From Rhodobacter aestuarii (GTDB lineage Bacteria; Pseudomonadota; Alphaproteobacteria; Rhodobacterales; Rhodobacteraceae), in NCBI RefSeq assembly GCF_900156655.1, contig NZ_FTOG01000002.1:62001-126000 (forward strand): DNA of 64,000 bases, written 5' to 3'. Under the pieces are notes generated by a model that saw only the letters and a list, made by a program, of their open reading frames with translations, had not been told where the DNA came from and did no database searches. Made by a program: the position numbers and the translations under genes. Below, piece by piece: positions 16,916 to 25,482 of the stretch; within the stretch, counting starts at the first letter, position 1; the number at the start of each line of letters is the position of its first letter.

Positions 16916-18236
16916 TCTGATCCCCGGCCTCGCCACTGGCACCGAGATGGTGCTGTTGTTCTTCATTTTGCTTGCCCTTCGGGTGCCTGTTGCCTTTTCG
17001 CTCGGGCTTTCGGCGATTTACGCGATGTGGCAGATGGGCTTTGGGCTTGATCTGGTGGGCGATCTGATCTCCGCCGGGATCACCAAGTTTTCGCTTTTGG
17101 CGATCCCCTTCTTTATTCTCGCCGGTACGCTTTTGGGCACGCTCGGCATTGCCGAGCGGATGATCCGTTTCTTCCGCGTGCTCATCGGCTCGGTGCCGGG
17201 GGGCATGGGGCTTGTGGGCACGGTGGTATGCCTGTTTTGGGGTGCGGTAAGCGGCTCTGGCCCCGCCTCGGTGGCAGCCATCGGCCCGATGATCATCAAG
17301 GGTATGGAAGAAGACGGCTATCCGCGCGCCTATTCGGCCGGGCTTGTGTGCACCGGGGCCGCGCTCTCGATCGTGATCCCGCCTTCGATTGGCTTGGTGA
17401 TTTACGGCGTGATCGCGGAAACCTCGATCTCAAGTCTGTTCTTGGCCGCGATCCTCCCCGGCATCTTCATGGGCTTGATGATGCTGCTCACCTTGCCGTT
17501 TGCAAAAACCAAAGGCGCTGCGGTTTCGTCCAAACTGCAAGAGCTGAGCCCAATGCCCTATGCAGGGCACGCTTACCCGCGCCGCCTGATGCTCGCTTTC
17601 AAAGACAGTTTCTGGGGGCTGATGACCCCGGTGGTCATTTTGGGCGGCATTTATTCGGGCATGTTCACCCCCACCGAAGCGGCGCTGGTCGCCACGGTCT
17701 ACGCGCTTTTGGTGGGTGGGCTGGCCTATGGCACGCTGACACTGAAAGGCCTCTATGCAGCGCTAACCAATGCCGCCGCCTCCTCGGCCATGGTGATGCT
17801 GGTGGTGGCCTATGCAAGCCTGTTTGGCTGGGTCGTCTCTGTCGAGGATCTGGTGGGATCTTATTCCGGCGCGCTGCTCGGGCTTTCCGAGAATGAGGCG
17901 GTGATCCTTCTTGTCATCATGGTGATCTTGCTGATCGCCGGGATGTTTATGGATGCGGTCACGGTGATGTTCATCTGCCTGCCGATTTTCCTGCCCGTCG
18001 CGCGCGAATTGGAATGGGATTTGGTCTGGTTTGGCGTGCTGATGATGGTGAACCTCGCCATCGGCTTGATTACGCCGCCGGTGGGCATCAACCTCTATGT
18101 CGCCGCCAATGTCGCGCGTCTGCCAATTGAACGGATCGCAAAGGGCACCCTGCCCTTCTTGCTGGTGTGCCTGATTGGGCTGGTCGTCATCGCGGCCTTC
18201 CCGGCACTTTCGTTGGTGGGCTCTGCGGGGAACTGA
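16908..18236 (+). CDS. dctM: TRAP transporter large permease, DctM type
   Basis: The 442-residue transport subunit is strongly hydrophobic with about 12 membrane segments. Diagnostic stretches are the FFILAGTLLGTLGIAERM segment, GSGPASVAAIGPMIIKGM and the late VNLAIGLITPPVGINLY. The ATG at 16908 begins MYDLIPGLATGTEM, overlaps the dctQ stop and places the first membrane helix correctly; an earlier in-frame start would run through dctQ. It ends 75 bases before the convergent cupin gene, with a bidirectional terminator between. Confidence 0.93.
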   Translation: MYDLIPGLATGTEMVLLFFILLALRVPVAFSLGLSAIYAMWQMGFGLDLVGDLISAGITKFSLLAIPFFILAGTLLGTLGIAERMIRFFRVLIGSVPGGMGLVGTVVCLFWGAVSGSGPASVAAIGPMIIKGMEEDGYPRAYSAGLVCTGAALSIVIPPSIGLVIYGVIAETSISSLFLAAILPGIFMGLMMLLTLPFAKTKGAAVSSKLQELSPMPYAGHAYPRRLMLAFKDSFWGLMTPVVILGGIYSGMFTPTEAALVATVYALLVGGLAYGTLTLKGLYAALTNAAASSAMVMLVVAYASLFGWVVSVEDLVGSYSGALLGLSENEAVILLVIMVILLIAGMFMDAVTVMFICLPIFLPVARELEWDLVWFGVLMMVNLAIGLITPPVGINLYVAANVARLPIERIAKGTLPFLLVCLIGLVVIAAFPALSLVGSAGN

Positions 18237-18275
18237 CCACAGGGACGCGCGGAACTCATATGCGCGCATAAAATG

Positions 18276-18304
18276 AGGGCCCGAGCAGCAGTGCTCGGGC
18301 CCTT
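18276..18304. terminator. Bidirectional terminator between dctM and cupin gene
   Basis: A perfect 12-bp stem, AGGGCCCGAGCA (18276-18287) with TGCTCGGGCCCT (18292-18303), loop GCAG. The minus-strand side is followed by ATTTTAT, and the plus side by a single further T, so it probably works better for the minus-strand genes. Confidence 0.8.
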
Positions 18305-18310
18305 CAACAA

Positions 18311-18706
18311 TCAGCTATTGTAATCAGCGTCGGCCACTTTTTCGAGCCAGGTGACCGCGGACCCATCAATGCTTTCTTGGATCGCGATATGGCTCATCGC
18401 GGTTTCCGCCGAGGCGCCGTGCCAGTGTTTTTCACCAGCCGGGAACCAGACCACGTCACCGGCCGAGACTTCTTCCACCGGGCCGCCTTCGCGTTGCACG
18501 CGGCCACGCCCGAAGGTGATCATGATGGTTTGGCCCGCCGGGTGGGTGTGCCACGCGGTGCGCGCACCGGGTTCAAAGGTGACATGGCTGCCGCTGGTGC
18601 GGCCCGGCTCTTCGGCCACAAAGAGCATATCCACGCGGACGGTGCCGGTGAACCAATCTTCGGGGCCTTTCATCGAATGCGTTTCGCCGGAGCGGATGAT
18701 TTTCAT
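18311..18706 (-). CDS. Cupin-domain protein, cytoplasmic
   Basis: A single small cupin of 131 residues. Metal-binding residues are visible in [19 protein letters not shown] (the HTH of motif 1) and EKHWHGA (motif 2). The start at 18706 has AAAGGA upstream. The protein closely resembles the second cupin of this cluster (23267-23722), sharing [14 protein letters not shown] and GSAVTW near the end, but lacks a signal peptide. Family members often accompany carboxymuconolactone-decarboxylase-like proteins and alcohol dehydrogenases, as here; the reaction is not established. Probably co-transcribed with the two genes upstream on this strand. Confidence 0.85.
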   Translation of the reverse strand: MKIIRSGETHSMKGPEDWFTGTVRVDMLFVAEEPGRTSGSHVTFEPGARTAWHTHPAGQTIMITFGRGRVQREGGPVEEVSAGDVVWFPAGEKHWHGASAETAMSHIAIQESIDGSAVTWLEKVADADYNS

Positions 18707-18734
18707 GGGAGGGGTCCTTTCTTCTGCTCTGCGC

Positions 18735-19373
18735 TTAATTGCGCAGTTTTTCAAAACGGTATGTGAGGGCGGGGCCACCGGGCTGGTCATAGGCAAGCAC
18801 GGCGGTGACCATGGCAAAGGGTTCCACAAAGCGGGCCGTGCGCAGCCCACCTGCAGGGCAAGGCGCAAAGCCGATGTCGCGTATCAGTCCATGGGCCATC
18901 TCTAGCGCGTCGCTGTCATCGCCATAGACCAACAGTTGCGGCGGGTCGTCTTGCCCTTTGCGGGCGAAAACAAGGTCTAGGCTTTCAGAGGGTGAGGTGT
19001 TGAAGCAGCCCACCCAGCGCGCTTTCGGGCAGCGCGCCAAAAGCACTTCGGCCCCGGAAGTATCGGGGCCGAGCACAAGGTTGGTATCCGTCTCATCGAG
19101 CGGGACGCAGCAGTTTAGCACCACCTTGCCCGCCAGATCGCCCGCTTCGGCGAGCACATCGTCGACTTGGCGCCAATGCACGGAAAGAAGAAGCACCTCA
19201 GAGCGCGCCACCACCTCGGCTACCGAGCCACAGGTGCCGCCCGTTTCTTGGGCGAGCGCGTCAAGCTTGCCGGGGGTGCGGGCATAGGCAAAAGCCACCT
19301 CATGCGCTGCACGGGCCCAAAGCCGGCCCAGCGTGCCCCCCATCAAACCCGATCCGAGAATGCCGATCTTCAT
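18735..19373 (-). CDS. NADP-binding oxidoreductase, F420-dependent NADP reductase-like
   Basis: The 212-residue protein begins with a Rossmann fold [19 protein letters not shown] (GxGxMG) and has the dimer-interface region of the NADPH-dependent F420 reductase-like family ([14 protein letters not shown], then [11 protein letters not shown]). The second half holds [11 protein letters not shown] and [12 protein letters not shown]420 itself is not expected in this kind of bacterium, so a different electron partner or substrate is likely, as for the many proteobacterial relatives. It lies 12 bases after the CMD-like gene and 28 before the cupin, forming one unit. Confidence 0.82.
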   Translation of the reverse strand: MKIGILGSGLMGGTLGRLWARAAHEVAFAYARTPGKLDALAQETGGTCGSVAEVVARSEVLLLSVHWRQVDDVLAEAGDLAGKVVLNCCVPLDETDTNLVLGPDTSGAEVLLARCPKARWVGCFNTSPSESLDLVFARKGQDDPPQLLVYGDDSDALEMAHGLIRDIGFAPCPAGGLRTARFVEPFAMVTAVLAYDQPGGPALTYRFEKLRN

Positions 19374-19385
19374 GGCGCGTCTCCG

Positions 19386-20147
19386 TTACTGCGCGCGGCT
19401 TTCAAACACGGATTTCGCCACCGGCAGCGCCGAGAAGACTTTCGGCCAACCCGCATAGAACGCCAGATGCGACAGCATCGCGCCAGCTTCTTCTTGCGTC
19501 AAACCATTGTCCATCGCGCGGTTCAGGTGGAAGGTCATTTGCTCGGGCTGGCCAGCGGCAATCAGCGCCGCCACCGTCACCATCGAACGGTCGCGCGGCG
19601 CGAGCGCCGGGCGCAGCCAAAGATCGCGGAACAGAATATCGCGCGTGGTGTCCACCACACCGGGCGAGACCGATCCGAAGGTGCTCGACACGAAACTATC
19701 GCGGGCGTCTTCGGCGTCTTGATCGAGCGGCAATAGGTCCGCTTCCACCGGCGGCAGCGCATCGGCGGTGATCCCGCGCGCGTCATAAACCGGGGCCAGC
19801 GCCTCAGTTGCCGCAATTGCATTGCCCCAGCCGGTGTAGAAAGCCAGATGGGTGATGGTTTCGGAAAGTTCTGCAGGCGTCACACCCGCGTCGAGCGCCA
19901 ATTCGCCATGCGCGGCAAGGTTGCCCGCTTCATGGCGCGTCATCAGCGCGGCAAAGGTGACGAGTGCGCGGTCACGGGCAGAAAGCTCTTCGCCCGCCCA
20001 AACCTCGCCTAGCAGGTTTTCAGTGGCATAGGCTTGCAGCGCAGGGGCCACACGGCCAAGGCTGTCGGGCATGGTGCGTTGCAAAGCTTCGCCCGAAGCG
20101 CCAGTGGCAAACAGGGCAATCGCGGATGCGGCGAGGGTGGATTTCAT
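19386..20147 (-). CDS. Carboxymuconolactone decarboxylase-like protein, exported, two CMD domains
   Basis: The 253-residue protein carries two AhpD/CMD-like helical repeats. The first is around RDRALVTFAALMTRHEAGNLAAH and HLAFYTGWGNAIAA, the second around RDRSMVTVAALIAAGQPEQM and HLAFYAGWPKVFSA. The redox CxxC of AhpD is absent, so peroxidase activity is unlikely. A Sec signal peptide (MKSTLAASAIALFATGASG) is visible when the ATG at 20147 is used, which has GGAGG upstream. CMD proteins are usually cytoplasmic, so export is notable and shared with several neighbours. First gene of the three-gene minus-strand unit. Confidence 0.85.
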   Translation of the reverse strand: MKSTLAASAIALFATGASGEALQRTMPDSLGRVAPALQAYATENLLGEVWAGEELSARDRALVTFAALMTRHEAGNLAAHGELALDAGVTPAELSETITHLAFYTGWGNAIAATEALAPVYDARGITADALPPVEADLLPLDQDAEDARDSFVSSTFGSVSPGVVDTTRDILFRDLWLRPALAPRDRSMVTVAALIAAGQPEQMTFHLNRAMDNGLTQEEAGAMLSHLAFYAGWPKVFSALPVAKSVFESRAQ

Positions 20148-20278
20148 CGGAGCCTCCATCAGGTGGTCGTTACCCAGCGTCATGTGACCTTTTCGGACCC
20201 GAAATTAATGGCAAAAATGGTCACGCCACTTATGAGCGACATTCATGGAACTGTTAGGCCTGCGCCACGTTGGGACAA

Positions 20279-21208
20279 TCAGGCGCGTTCGCGCAGAGCG
20301 TCCAAGACGGCTGTAAAGGCGGAGGAAGGGCGCTGGCGGCTTGGGTAATAAAGATAAAACCCCGGAAAAGCGGGCGAGTAATCTTCAAGACAGGCCTGCA
20401 AGGCGCCACTTTCCAAATGCGCCGCCACCATCCGGTCGGGCAAAAGCGCAAGACCATGCCCATCAAGGGCTGCACGCATCACCGGCGTGACGGTGTTAAA
20501 GCAGCATTGGCCCCGCACCTTCACGCGGATTTCATTGCCCTCTTTGTCTTCAAACTCCCACGCATAAAGCGCGCCATGGGTCGAGAGACGCAGATTGATG
20601 CATTGATGCTCGGTCAACTCTTGCGGAATTTGCGGCACGCCCGCCGTTTCAAAATAACTCGGTGCGGCCACGCAAAGCATCCGCTCATCCGGGCCAATCC
20701 GCGTCGCAATCATCCCCTCGCTCACCGCATCGCCATAACGCACCCCGGCATCGCATTGCGCGGCGGCAAGATCGGTAAAGCCGTAATCCATCACCAATTC
20801 GATATTGATGCTTGGATGCTGTTTTAGCAGCGGCGAGAGCTTGGGCCAAAGCACGGTATCAATGGCATAATCGGTCGAGACAATCCGCACCGTACCGGTG
20901 GGCTGATCGCGCGCATCTTCCAGCGCCCGAAGCCGCGCCTCAATCGTTTCAAAGCAGGGGTTGAGGGTGGCAAGCAGATCTTCGCCCTCAAGCGTTGGTG
21001 CAACCGAACGCGTGGTGCGGGTCAAGAGCCGCAGCCCAAGCCGTGCCTCTAACGCCTTGATCGTATGGCTCAGCGCCGATTGGGACACGTTGAGCCGCGC
21101 CGCCGCACGGGTAAAGCTGCGCTCTTCGGCGACTGTGGCCAAGGCTATCAGGTCGTTGATGTTTTCACGCAGCATGGCAGAAATGTCGGTTGGGATGGCA
21201 GGCGGCAT
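20279..21208 (-). CDS. LysR-family transcriptional regulator
   Basis: A 309-residue LysR regulator. The N-terminal winged helix-turn-helix has the standard pattern AAARLNVSQSALSHTIKALEARLGLRLLTRTTRSVAPT. The effector domain follows from about residue 95 with PTGTVRIVS. It is divergent from the alcohol dehydrogenase gene across 242 bases and lies upstream of the CMD-NADP oxidoreductase-cupin unit on the same strand. LysR proteins of this subgroup commonly regulate the adjacent dehydrogenase/CMD genes, so it probably controls both flanking units. It is followed 131 bases later by the CMD-like gene, with no clear terminator between. Confidence 0.9.
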   Translation of the reverse strand: MPPAIPTDISAMLRENINDLIALATVAEERSFTRAAARLNVSQSALSHTIKALEARLGLRLLTRTTRSVAPTLEGEDLLATLNPCFETIEARLRALEDARDQPTGTVRIVSTDYAIDTVLWPKLSPLLKQHPSINIELVMDYGFTDLAAAQCDAGVRYGDAVSEGMIATRIGPDERMLCVAAPSYFETAGVPQIPQELTEHQCINLRLSTHGALYAWEFEDKEGNEIRVKVRGQCCFNTVTPVMRAALDGHGLALLPDRMVAAHLESGALQACLEDYSPAFPGFYLYYPSRQRPSSAFTAVLDALRERA

Positions 21209-21450
21209 TGATCGTCCTCAGGATATATGCGCCCTGCTCATGAAGTCCATGGATTGATGGGCGCGCCGGGAACATAGCGCGGCGCTCGCCCCCGTTTAAT
21301 GGCGCATCCCCGCAGACATTGATGAGGCCCGCTCATGGATGCTTTCGCCTTTGCACCGATTATCTTTCCCGTGTCTTGCACCATTTTGAGCGAGACCGGC
21401 GGCGCCCTCGCCGCCTCCATCCCGTTTCCAACGCAAGAGGCAAACCCCAC

Positions 21451-22692
21451 ATGTGCCAATCGTGCAATGACAAGATCGAGTTCCTGACCCGCGAGGGCGA
21501 AGACCGGCGCAACTTCCTGCGCAATGGTGCTGCACTCGCTGCCGCGCCGCTCGCCGCCACCGCGCTTGCGGGAACCGCGTCGGCGCAAGAAGGCGGCAAC
21601 GCGCTTGCCGGAACCGCGTCGGCGCAAGAAAGCGGCAACGCGCTTGAGGCTTCGGAAGTGCAAGCTTGGGCCACCAATGACACCTCGGGCAGCTTTGCGC
21701 CGCAAACCATCAAGCGCCGCGCCGCTGGGCCGAAAGACGTGGTGATCGAGATCATGTATGCCTCGATCTGCCATTCCGACATCCATACCGCCCACGGTGA
21801 TTGGGGCATGCCGACCTTCCCGCTGGTGCCGGGCCACGAAATGGTGGGCCGCGTTGTCGGCGTTGGCGCAGAGGTGATCAAATTCCGCGAAGGGGATTAC
21901 GCGGGCGTTGGCTGCATGGTCGACAGCTGCGGCGAATGCGCGAACTGCTTGGCCGACCGCGAGCAAAACTGCCTCAACGGCACCACCTTCACCTATAACT
22001 CGGAAGACAAGGTCTCGGGCGGCGTCACCTATGGTGGCTATTCGAAAAAGATCGTCGTCACCGAAGATTTCGCGCTGCGCATCCCGCCGGGGGTGGACCT
22101 TGCCGGGTTCGCGCCGCTTCTGTGCGCGGGCATTACCACTTTCTCGCCGATCAACCACTGGGATCTGAAACCCGGCGAGCGTTTTGGCGTGATCGGCATG
22201 GGCGGGCTTGGCCATATGGCGGTGAAACTTGCCGTCGCCAAGGGGGCCGAGGTCGTGGTCTTCACCACCACCGAAGATAAGATCGCCGATGCCCTCGCCT
22301 TTGGCGCGAAAGAGGCTTACCTCTGGACCGACGAAGAGGCGATGAAAAAGAACATGGGCAGCTTCGATCTGATGGTCTCGACGGTGCCGGTGGCCTATCC
22401 GATGCAGCAATTCATGAACCTGCTCAAGCTCGACAAGACGCTCGTCAACGTTGGCGCGCTGTTCCCGATTGAAGGCGCGCAGGGCATGTTGATGGGCTTT
22501 GGCCGCCAAAGCCTTGCCGGATCGATGATCGGTGGCATTGCCGAAACCCAAGCCGTGATCGACTTTGCTGCCCATCACGGCATTGCGGCGGATTACGAAC
22601 TGATCTCGCCCGACCAGATCGGCGAGGCGTTCAAGAAAGTCGTCAACAAAGAAGCCCGCTATCGCTATGTGATCGATATGACGAAGGCCTGA
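21451..22692 (+). CDS. Zinc-dependent NAD(P) alcohol dehydrogenase with Tat-type leader
   Basis: The 413-residue medium-chain dehydrogenase is of the YahK/cinnamyl-type family. Catalytic zinc ligands are C107, H129-E130 and C155. The structural zinc cysteines are C160, C163, C166 and C174. The Rossmann motif GMGGLG is near residue 250. Ahead of the enzyme is a leader of about 65 residues with twin arginines R19-R20 (RRNFLR), a hydrophobic stretch and ASAQ cleavage-like sites. That is a Tat export signal. The ASAQ region is a 39-bp tandem duplication. Cytosolic relatives lack the leader; the need for NAD(P)H makes a periplasmic location surprising. ATG at 21451 follows AAGAGG. Confidence 0.88.
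   Translation: MCQSCNDKIEFLTREGEDRRNFLRNGAALAAAPLAATALAGTASAQEGGNALAGTASAQESGNALEASEVQAWATNDTSGSFAPQTIKRRAAGPKDVVIEIMYASICHSDIHTAHGDWGMPTFPLVPGHEMVGRVVGVGAEVIKFREGDYAGVGCMVDSCGECANCLADREQNCLNGTTFTYNSEDKVSGGVTYGGYSKKIVVTEDFALRIPPGVDLAGFAPLLCAGITTFSPINHWDLKPGERFGVIGMGGLGHMAVKLAVAKGAEVVVFTTTEDKIADALAFGAKEAYLWTDEEAMKKNMGSFDLMVSTVPVAYPMQQFMNLLKLDKTLVNVGALFPIEGAQGMLMGFGRQSLAGSMIGGIAETQAVIDFAAHHGIAADYELISPDQIGEAFKKVVNKEARYRYVIDMTKA
21562..21645 (+). repeat. 39-bp tandem duplication in the ADH leader
   Basis: Units at 21562-21600 and 21601-21639 differ at two bases (G/C and G/A), with a 6-base start of a third unit. Each encodes ALAGTASAQ[E][GS]GN-like 13 residues, so the putative signal peptidase site is present twice. 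Confidence 0.9.
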
Positions 22693-22750
22693 TGGCCCTG
22701 CCGGGGTGGGGCCGCCTGCCTCGGCTTTCAACACCAAGAAAGGAGCCGCC

Positions 22751-23200
22751 ATGTATCGCCGCGCGTTTCTCTGCCTGACGCTTTTGGCGTTTGGTTGGGC
22801 CGGGCCGATGCAGGCCGAGCCCTCTGCCGCGAAGGATACCACTGCTATGACCAAAATCCGCGTGATCTTGCCCGATGCCACGCTCACCGCGACGCTGGAC
22901 AACAGCGCCGCAGGCCGCAGTTTCGCGGCACTTTTGCCGATGGATCTGACCTTGAACGATTACCACGGGATCGAAAAAATCTCGGACCTGCCGGGCAAGC
23001 TCGATACGACCGGCGCACCGCGCGCCTACAAGCCCGAAACCGGCGACATCACGCTTTATGCGCCTTGGGGCAATCTCGCGATCTTCATCAAACCGTTTTC
23101 GAGCGCGGCAGGGCTGGTGCGGCTTGGCACCTTTGATGGCGCGATTGCGCCTTTGCAAAAATCTGGCGCGCTCTCGGCCCGGTTTGAACTGGCCGAGTAA
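22751..23200 (+). CDS. Exported cyclophilin-like fold protein
   Basis: The 149-residue protein has a Sec signal peptide (MYRRAFLCLTLLAFGWAGPMQAE) followed by a domain of the bacterial cyclophilin-like family: IRVILPDATLTATLDNSAAGRSFAALLPMDLTLNDYHGIEKI, ending with LARLGTFDG-type strand (VRLGTFDGAI). The family has the cyclophilin barrel but generally not the prolyl isomerase residues. AAGGAG sits ideally before the ATG at 22751. It follows the alcohol dehydrogenase by 58 bases and is likely in its operon. Role unknown; relatives recur next to aldo-keto reductases, cupins and dehydrogenases. Confidence 0.83.
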   Translation: MYRRAFLCLTLLAFGWAGPMQAEPSAAKDTTAMTKIRVILPDATLTATLDNSAAGRSFAALLPMDLTLNDYHGIEKISDLPGKLDTTGAPRAYKPETGDITLYAPWGNLAIFIKPFSSAAGLVRLGTFDGAIAPLQKSGALSARFELAE

Positions 23201-23217
23201 ACGCACCTATATGGCAT

Positions 23218-23255
23218 GAAAAACCGGGGCCGCCGCTGGGCAGCCCCGGTTTTTG
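23218..23255. terminator. Bidirectional terminator
   Basis: AAACCGGGGC-rich arm (23221-23230) pairs with GCCCCGGTTT (23243-23252), with A-run on one side and TTTTTG on the other. It separates the convergent cyclophilin-like and cupin genes. Confidence 0.85.
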
Positions 23256-23266
23256 TTTCATTGCGC

Positions 23267-23722
23267 TTACTCGGTATATTCAGCGTCGGTCACATGCTCG
23301 CCCCAGGTCACGGCAGAACCATCGACCGTTTGCTGAATGGCCAGATGGGTCATGGAGGTGGTCGCGGTCGCACCGTGCCAATGCTCCACCCCCGGCGGGC
23401 ACCACACCACATCGCCCGCTTGGATCAGTTGCTTCTCCTGCCCGCGCTCTTGCACCCAACCGCTGCCCGCCGTCACAATCAGCTTTTGGCCTGCCGGATG
23501 GGTATGCCACGCGGCGCGCGCACCGGGCAGGAAGGTCACCTCCCCCGCGCTAACGTCGCCCATATCGGGGCCAAAGACCGGCGCGACCAAAGCCGTCCCG
23601 GTGAAAAACTCCGGCGCGCCAAGCTGCGCCGCGCGGCTTTCTGCCGGGGTTACGGTCATGTCTTGTGCCAATGCAGCCGGAGCCGCAAGCAGCAGGGCGA
23701 AGGTCGCGAGGTGAAGTTTCAT
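23267..23722 (-). CDS. Cupin-domain protein, exported
   Basis: The 151-residue protein has a clear signal peptide (MKLHLATFALLLAAPAALAQD) and then a single cupin with metal ligands in [13 protein letters not shown] and VEHWHGA. It is a paralogue of the cytoplasmic cupin at 18311-18706. The start at 23722 has GGGAG upstream. The upstream SDR gene is on the same strand but separated by 242 bases and a terminator, so this is probably its own unit. Enzymatic role unknown. Confidence 0.85.
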   Translation of the reverse strand: MKLHLATFALLLAAPAALAQDMTVTPAESRAAQLGAPEFFTGTALVAPVFGPDMGDVSAGEVTFLPGARAAWHTHPAGQKLIVTAGSGWVQERGQEKQLIQAGDVVWCPPGVEHWHGATATTSMTHLAIQQTVDGSAVTWGEHVTDAEYTE

Positions 23723-23904
23723 CTGGTGATCTCCCTTAAACGTCAAACGGCACTTCGGCCGACAACCGGGGGGCGCCCGCTTGCGGAAGATCAGCTAGCC
23801 CATGGGCAGGCGGAGAAAATGCGCCGATCCGGGAGGCATTCATGAGCCCATTTCACGAAACCAACCCGCGCTTGCTGCGTTGCGGGCTGCTATCGCGCAC
23901 TAAA

Positions 23905-23935
23905 AAAGGGGGGCGTATGGGCCACACCCCCCTTT
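23905..23935 (-). terminator. Terminator after SDR gene
   Basis: AAAGGGGGG (23905-23913) pairs with CCCCCCTTT (23927-23935). Read on the minus strand the hairpin is followed by a run of T (23902-23907), giving a good rho-independent signal for the SDR transcript. Confidence 0.75.
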
Positions 23936-23964
23936 GCAGGCCCCGCGAGGCAAAGCCGGGCCTG

Positions 23965-24693
23965 TTACCAGGGCAGAGCACCCTGATCGTTGAAGAAGCC
24001 GCCGGTCGGGCCGTCGTCTTCCAAAAGCGCCATCTGCAAGATCACCACGGCGGCTTGGTCCACGGTGCGATCGGGCATGAAATTCGTCGCGGCGGTAGCG
24101 GTGTAGCCGGGGCAAATCGCGTTCACTTTGAAACCTTTGTCGACCAGCGCTTTCGCATAGCCAACGGTCAGCGCGTTGACCGCCGCTTTCGAGGCCGCAT
24201 AGGTCGGCATGATCTTGTCATGGTGGTCCCAGCTCGGATCATGGCGCAGCCCAAAGGAGGCCAGTTCCGACGACACATTGACGATCCGCGGCGCGGCGCT
24301 TTTTTCCAACAGCGGCAGCATCGCTTCGGTCAGGCGCAGCCCGCCCACCACGTTGATCGCGAGCGTCTGTTCCATCTTTTCAACCGCGCTCATGCCGGGA
24401 ACGTAATCAAGCCCCACACCGGCGTTATTGATCAAAATATCAATATGGCCGTAATCGGCTTCCAGCTTTTCGGTCAGCGCGGCAACGCTCAGCGCATCGG
24501 TGACATCGAGCTGCACCGGGGTGACCGAGCCGCCCTCGGCACACAACGGCGCGGCGACCTCTTCGCCCGCTTTCAAATCGCGGCAGCCCAAGAGCACATG
24601 CACGCCCGCGCGCGAAAGCCCCGCCACAACCGCCGCCCCAATGCCACGGTTGGCGCCGCTGATAAGCGCAATCTTTTGGTCTTTGTCTGACAT
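23965..24693 (-). CDS. Short-chain dehydrogenase/reductase, carbonyl reductase-like
   Basis: A cytoplasmic NADPH-type SDR of 242 residues. The cofactor motif is GANRGIG at residues 13-19, NNAG at 89-92, and the catalytic set S141/S142, Y165 and K169 (YAASK). The pattern resembles eukaryotic-like carbonyl reductases. The ATG at 24693 begins MSDKDQKIALISG; the extension upstream has no similarity to SDR enzymes. A SoxR box with 19-bp-spaced promoter elements points directly at this gene, so it is probably induced by redox-cycling compounds and reduces quinones or reactive carbonyls. Confidence 0.9.
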   Translation of the reverse strand: MSDKDQKIALISGANRGIGAAVVAGLSRAGVHVLLGCRDLKAGEEVAAPLCAEGGSVTPVQLDVTDALSVAALTEKLEADYGHIDILINNAGVGLDYVPGMSAVEKMEQTLAINVVGGLRLTEAMLPLLEKSAAPRIVNVSSELASFGLRHDPSWDHHDKIMPTYAASKAAVNALTVGYAKALVDKGFKVNAICPGYTATAATNFMPDRTVDQAAVVILQMALLEDDGPTGGFFNDQGALPW

Positions 24694-24803
24694 TACCCTG
24701 TCTGCTCCGTGTCTTGCGCGACGCGGGAGCAGTTTGCCCCGGCCCGCCAAAGTCCACCCCGGCAGTCCTCTGTCGGGGGGCTTGCACCCACAAGCCGACA
24801 CAT

Positions 24804-24834
24804 CGTATAAAACCTCAAGTTAGGTTGAGGTCAA
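24804..24834 (-). promoter_or_regulatory. SoxR-dependent promoter for the SDR gene
   Basis: On the minus strand, TTGACC (-35, 24829-24834) and TATACG (-10, 24804-24809) are separated by 19 bp, the overlong spacer typical of MerR/SoxR targets. The spacer overlaps the 18-bp inverted repeat CCTCAAGTTAGGTTGAGG (24813-24830), which matches the SoxR box with two central changes. It lies between soxR and the SDR gene. Confidence 0.85.
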
Positions 24835-24846
24835 GCGAGGAATGCG

Positions 24847-25362
24847 ATGACAGCAGCGACAAATGCGCCCAATGCGAAACCAGCCCGCGCGCCAGCGGCG
24901 GTGCTGACTGTGGGCCAAGTGGCCGAGCGGGCGGGCGTTGCCATCTCGACGCTGCATTTCTACGAAAAGAAGGGGCTGATCGCGGCCCTGCGCAGTTCGG
25001 GCAACCAGCGCCGCTATGCGCGCGATGTGTTGCGCCGAATCGCGATCATTCGCGTCGCGCAAGATTTGGGGTTTTCGCTTTCTGACATTGCCGCCCTGTT
25101 GCGCCCTTTCCCGCCAGATAAAACGCCCGATGTGCATGAGGTGCGCGAGATGGTGGCCGGATGGAAGGCGGCCATTCAAGCCCGGATCGAAGGGCTGACC
25201 GAATTACGCGACACCCTCGATGGCTGCATTGGCTGTGGCTGTTTGTCGAAAGAAATCTGCCCCTTACGCAACCCAGACGACAGCTTGGCCAGCGAAGGCA
25301 AAGGCGCGGTCCTGCTTACCGCTGGGCGACGCAGCCCAGGCATTGATGAATCTCAGTCATGA
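24847..25362 (+). CDS. soxR: Redox-sensitive transcriptional activator SoxR
   Basis: A MerR-family activator of 171 residues. The N-terminal winged helix (TVGQVAERAGVAISTLHFYEKKGL) binds DNA. A dimerisation helix follows. C127, C130, C132 and C138 form the CX2CXCX5C motif that holds the [2Fe-2S] cluster, whose oxidation by redox-cycling drugs switches the protein on. The gene is divergent from the SDR gene, with the SoxR box in the 153-base gap; GAGGA precedes the ATG. In non-enteric bacteria SoxR controls small sets of reductases and pumps instead of soxS, and none of the neighbours is a SoxS. Confidence 0.95.
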   Translation: MTAATNAPNAKPARAPAAVLTVGQVAERAGVAISTLHFYEKKGLIAALRSSGNQRRYARDVLRRIAIIRVAQDLGFSLSDIAALLRPFPPDKTPDVHEVREMVAGWKAAIQARIEGLTELRDTLDGCIGCGCLSKEICPLRNPDDSLASEGKGAVLLTAGRRSPGIDESQS

Positions 25363-25482
25363 GTTCATGCCAGTGTAGCGAGATTATCCTGTCCCATACG
25401 CTGCACTATATCCGCTTCACAAGGACGCAGCCGCGTTCAACCGGATAGGGCCGCTCAGGCCGAAACTACAGGAGATGAGACG

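Noticed and set aside
21238-22902. A 554-codon minus-strand open frame opposite the alcohol dehydrogenase
   Set aside because: The opposite strand encodes a clear enzyme with all zinc ligands; the antisense product has no domain.
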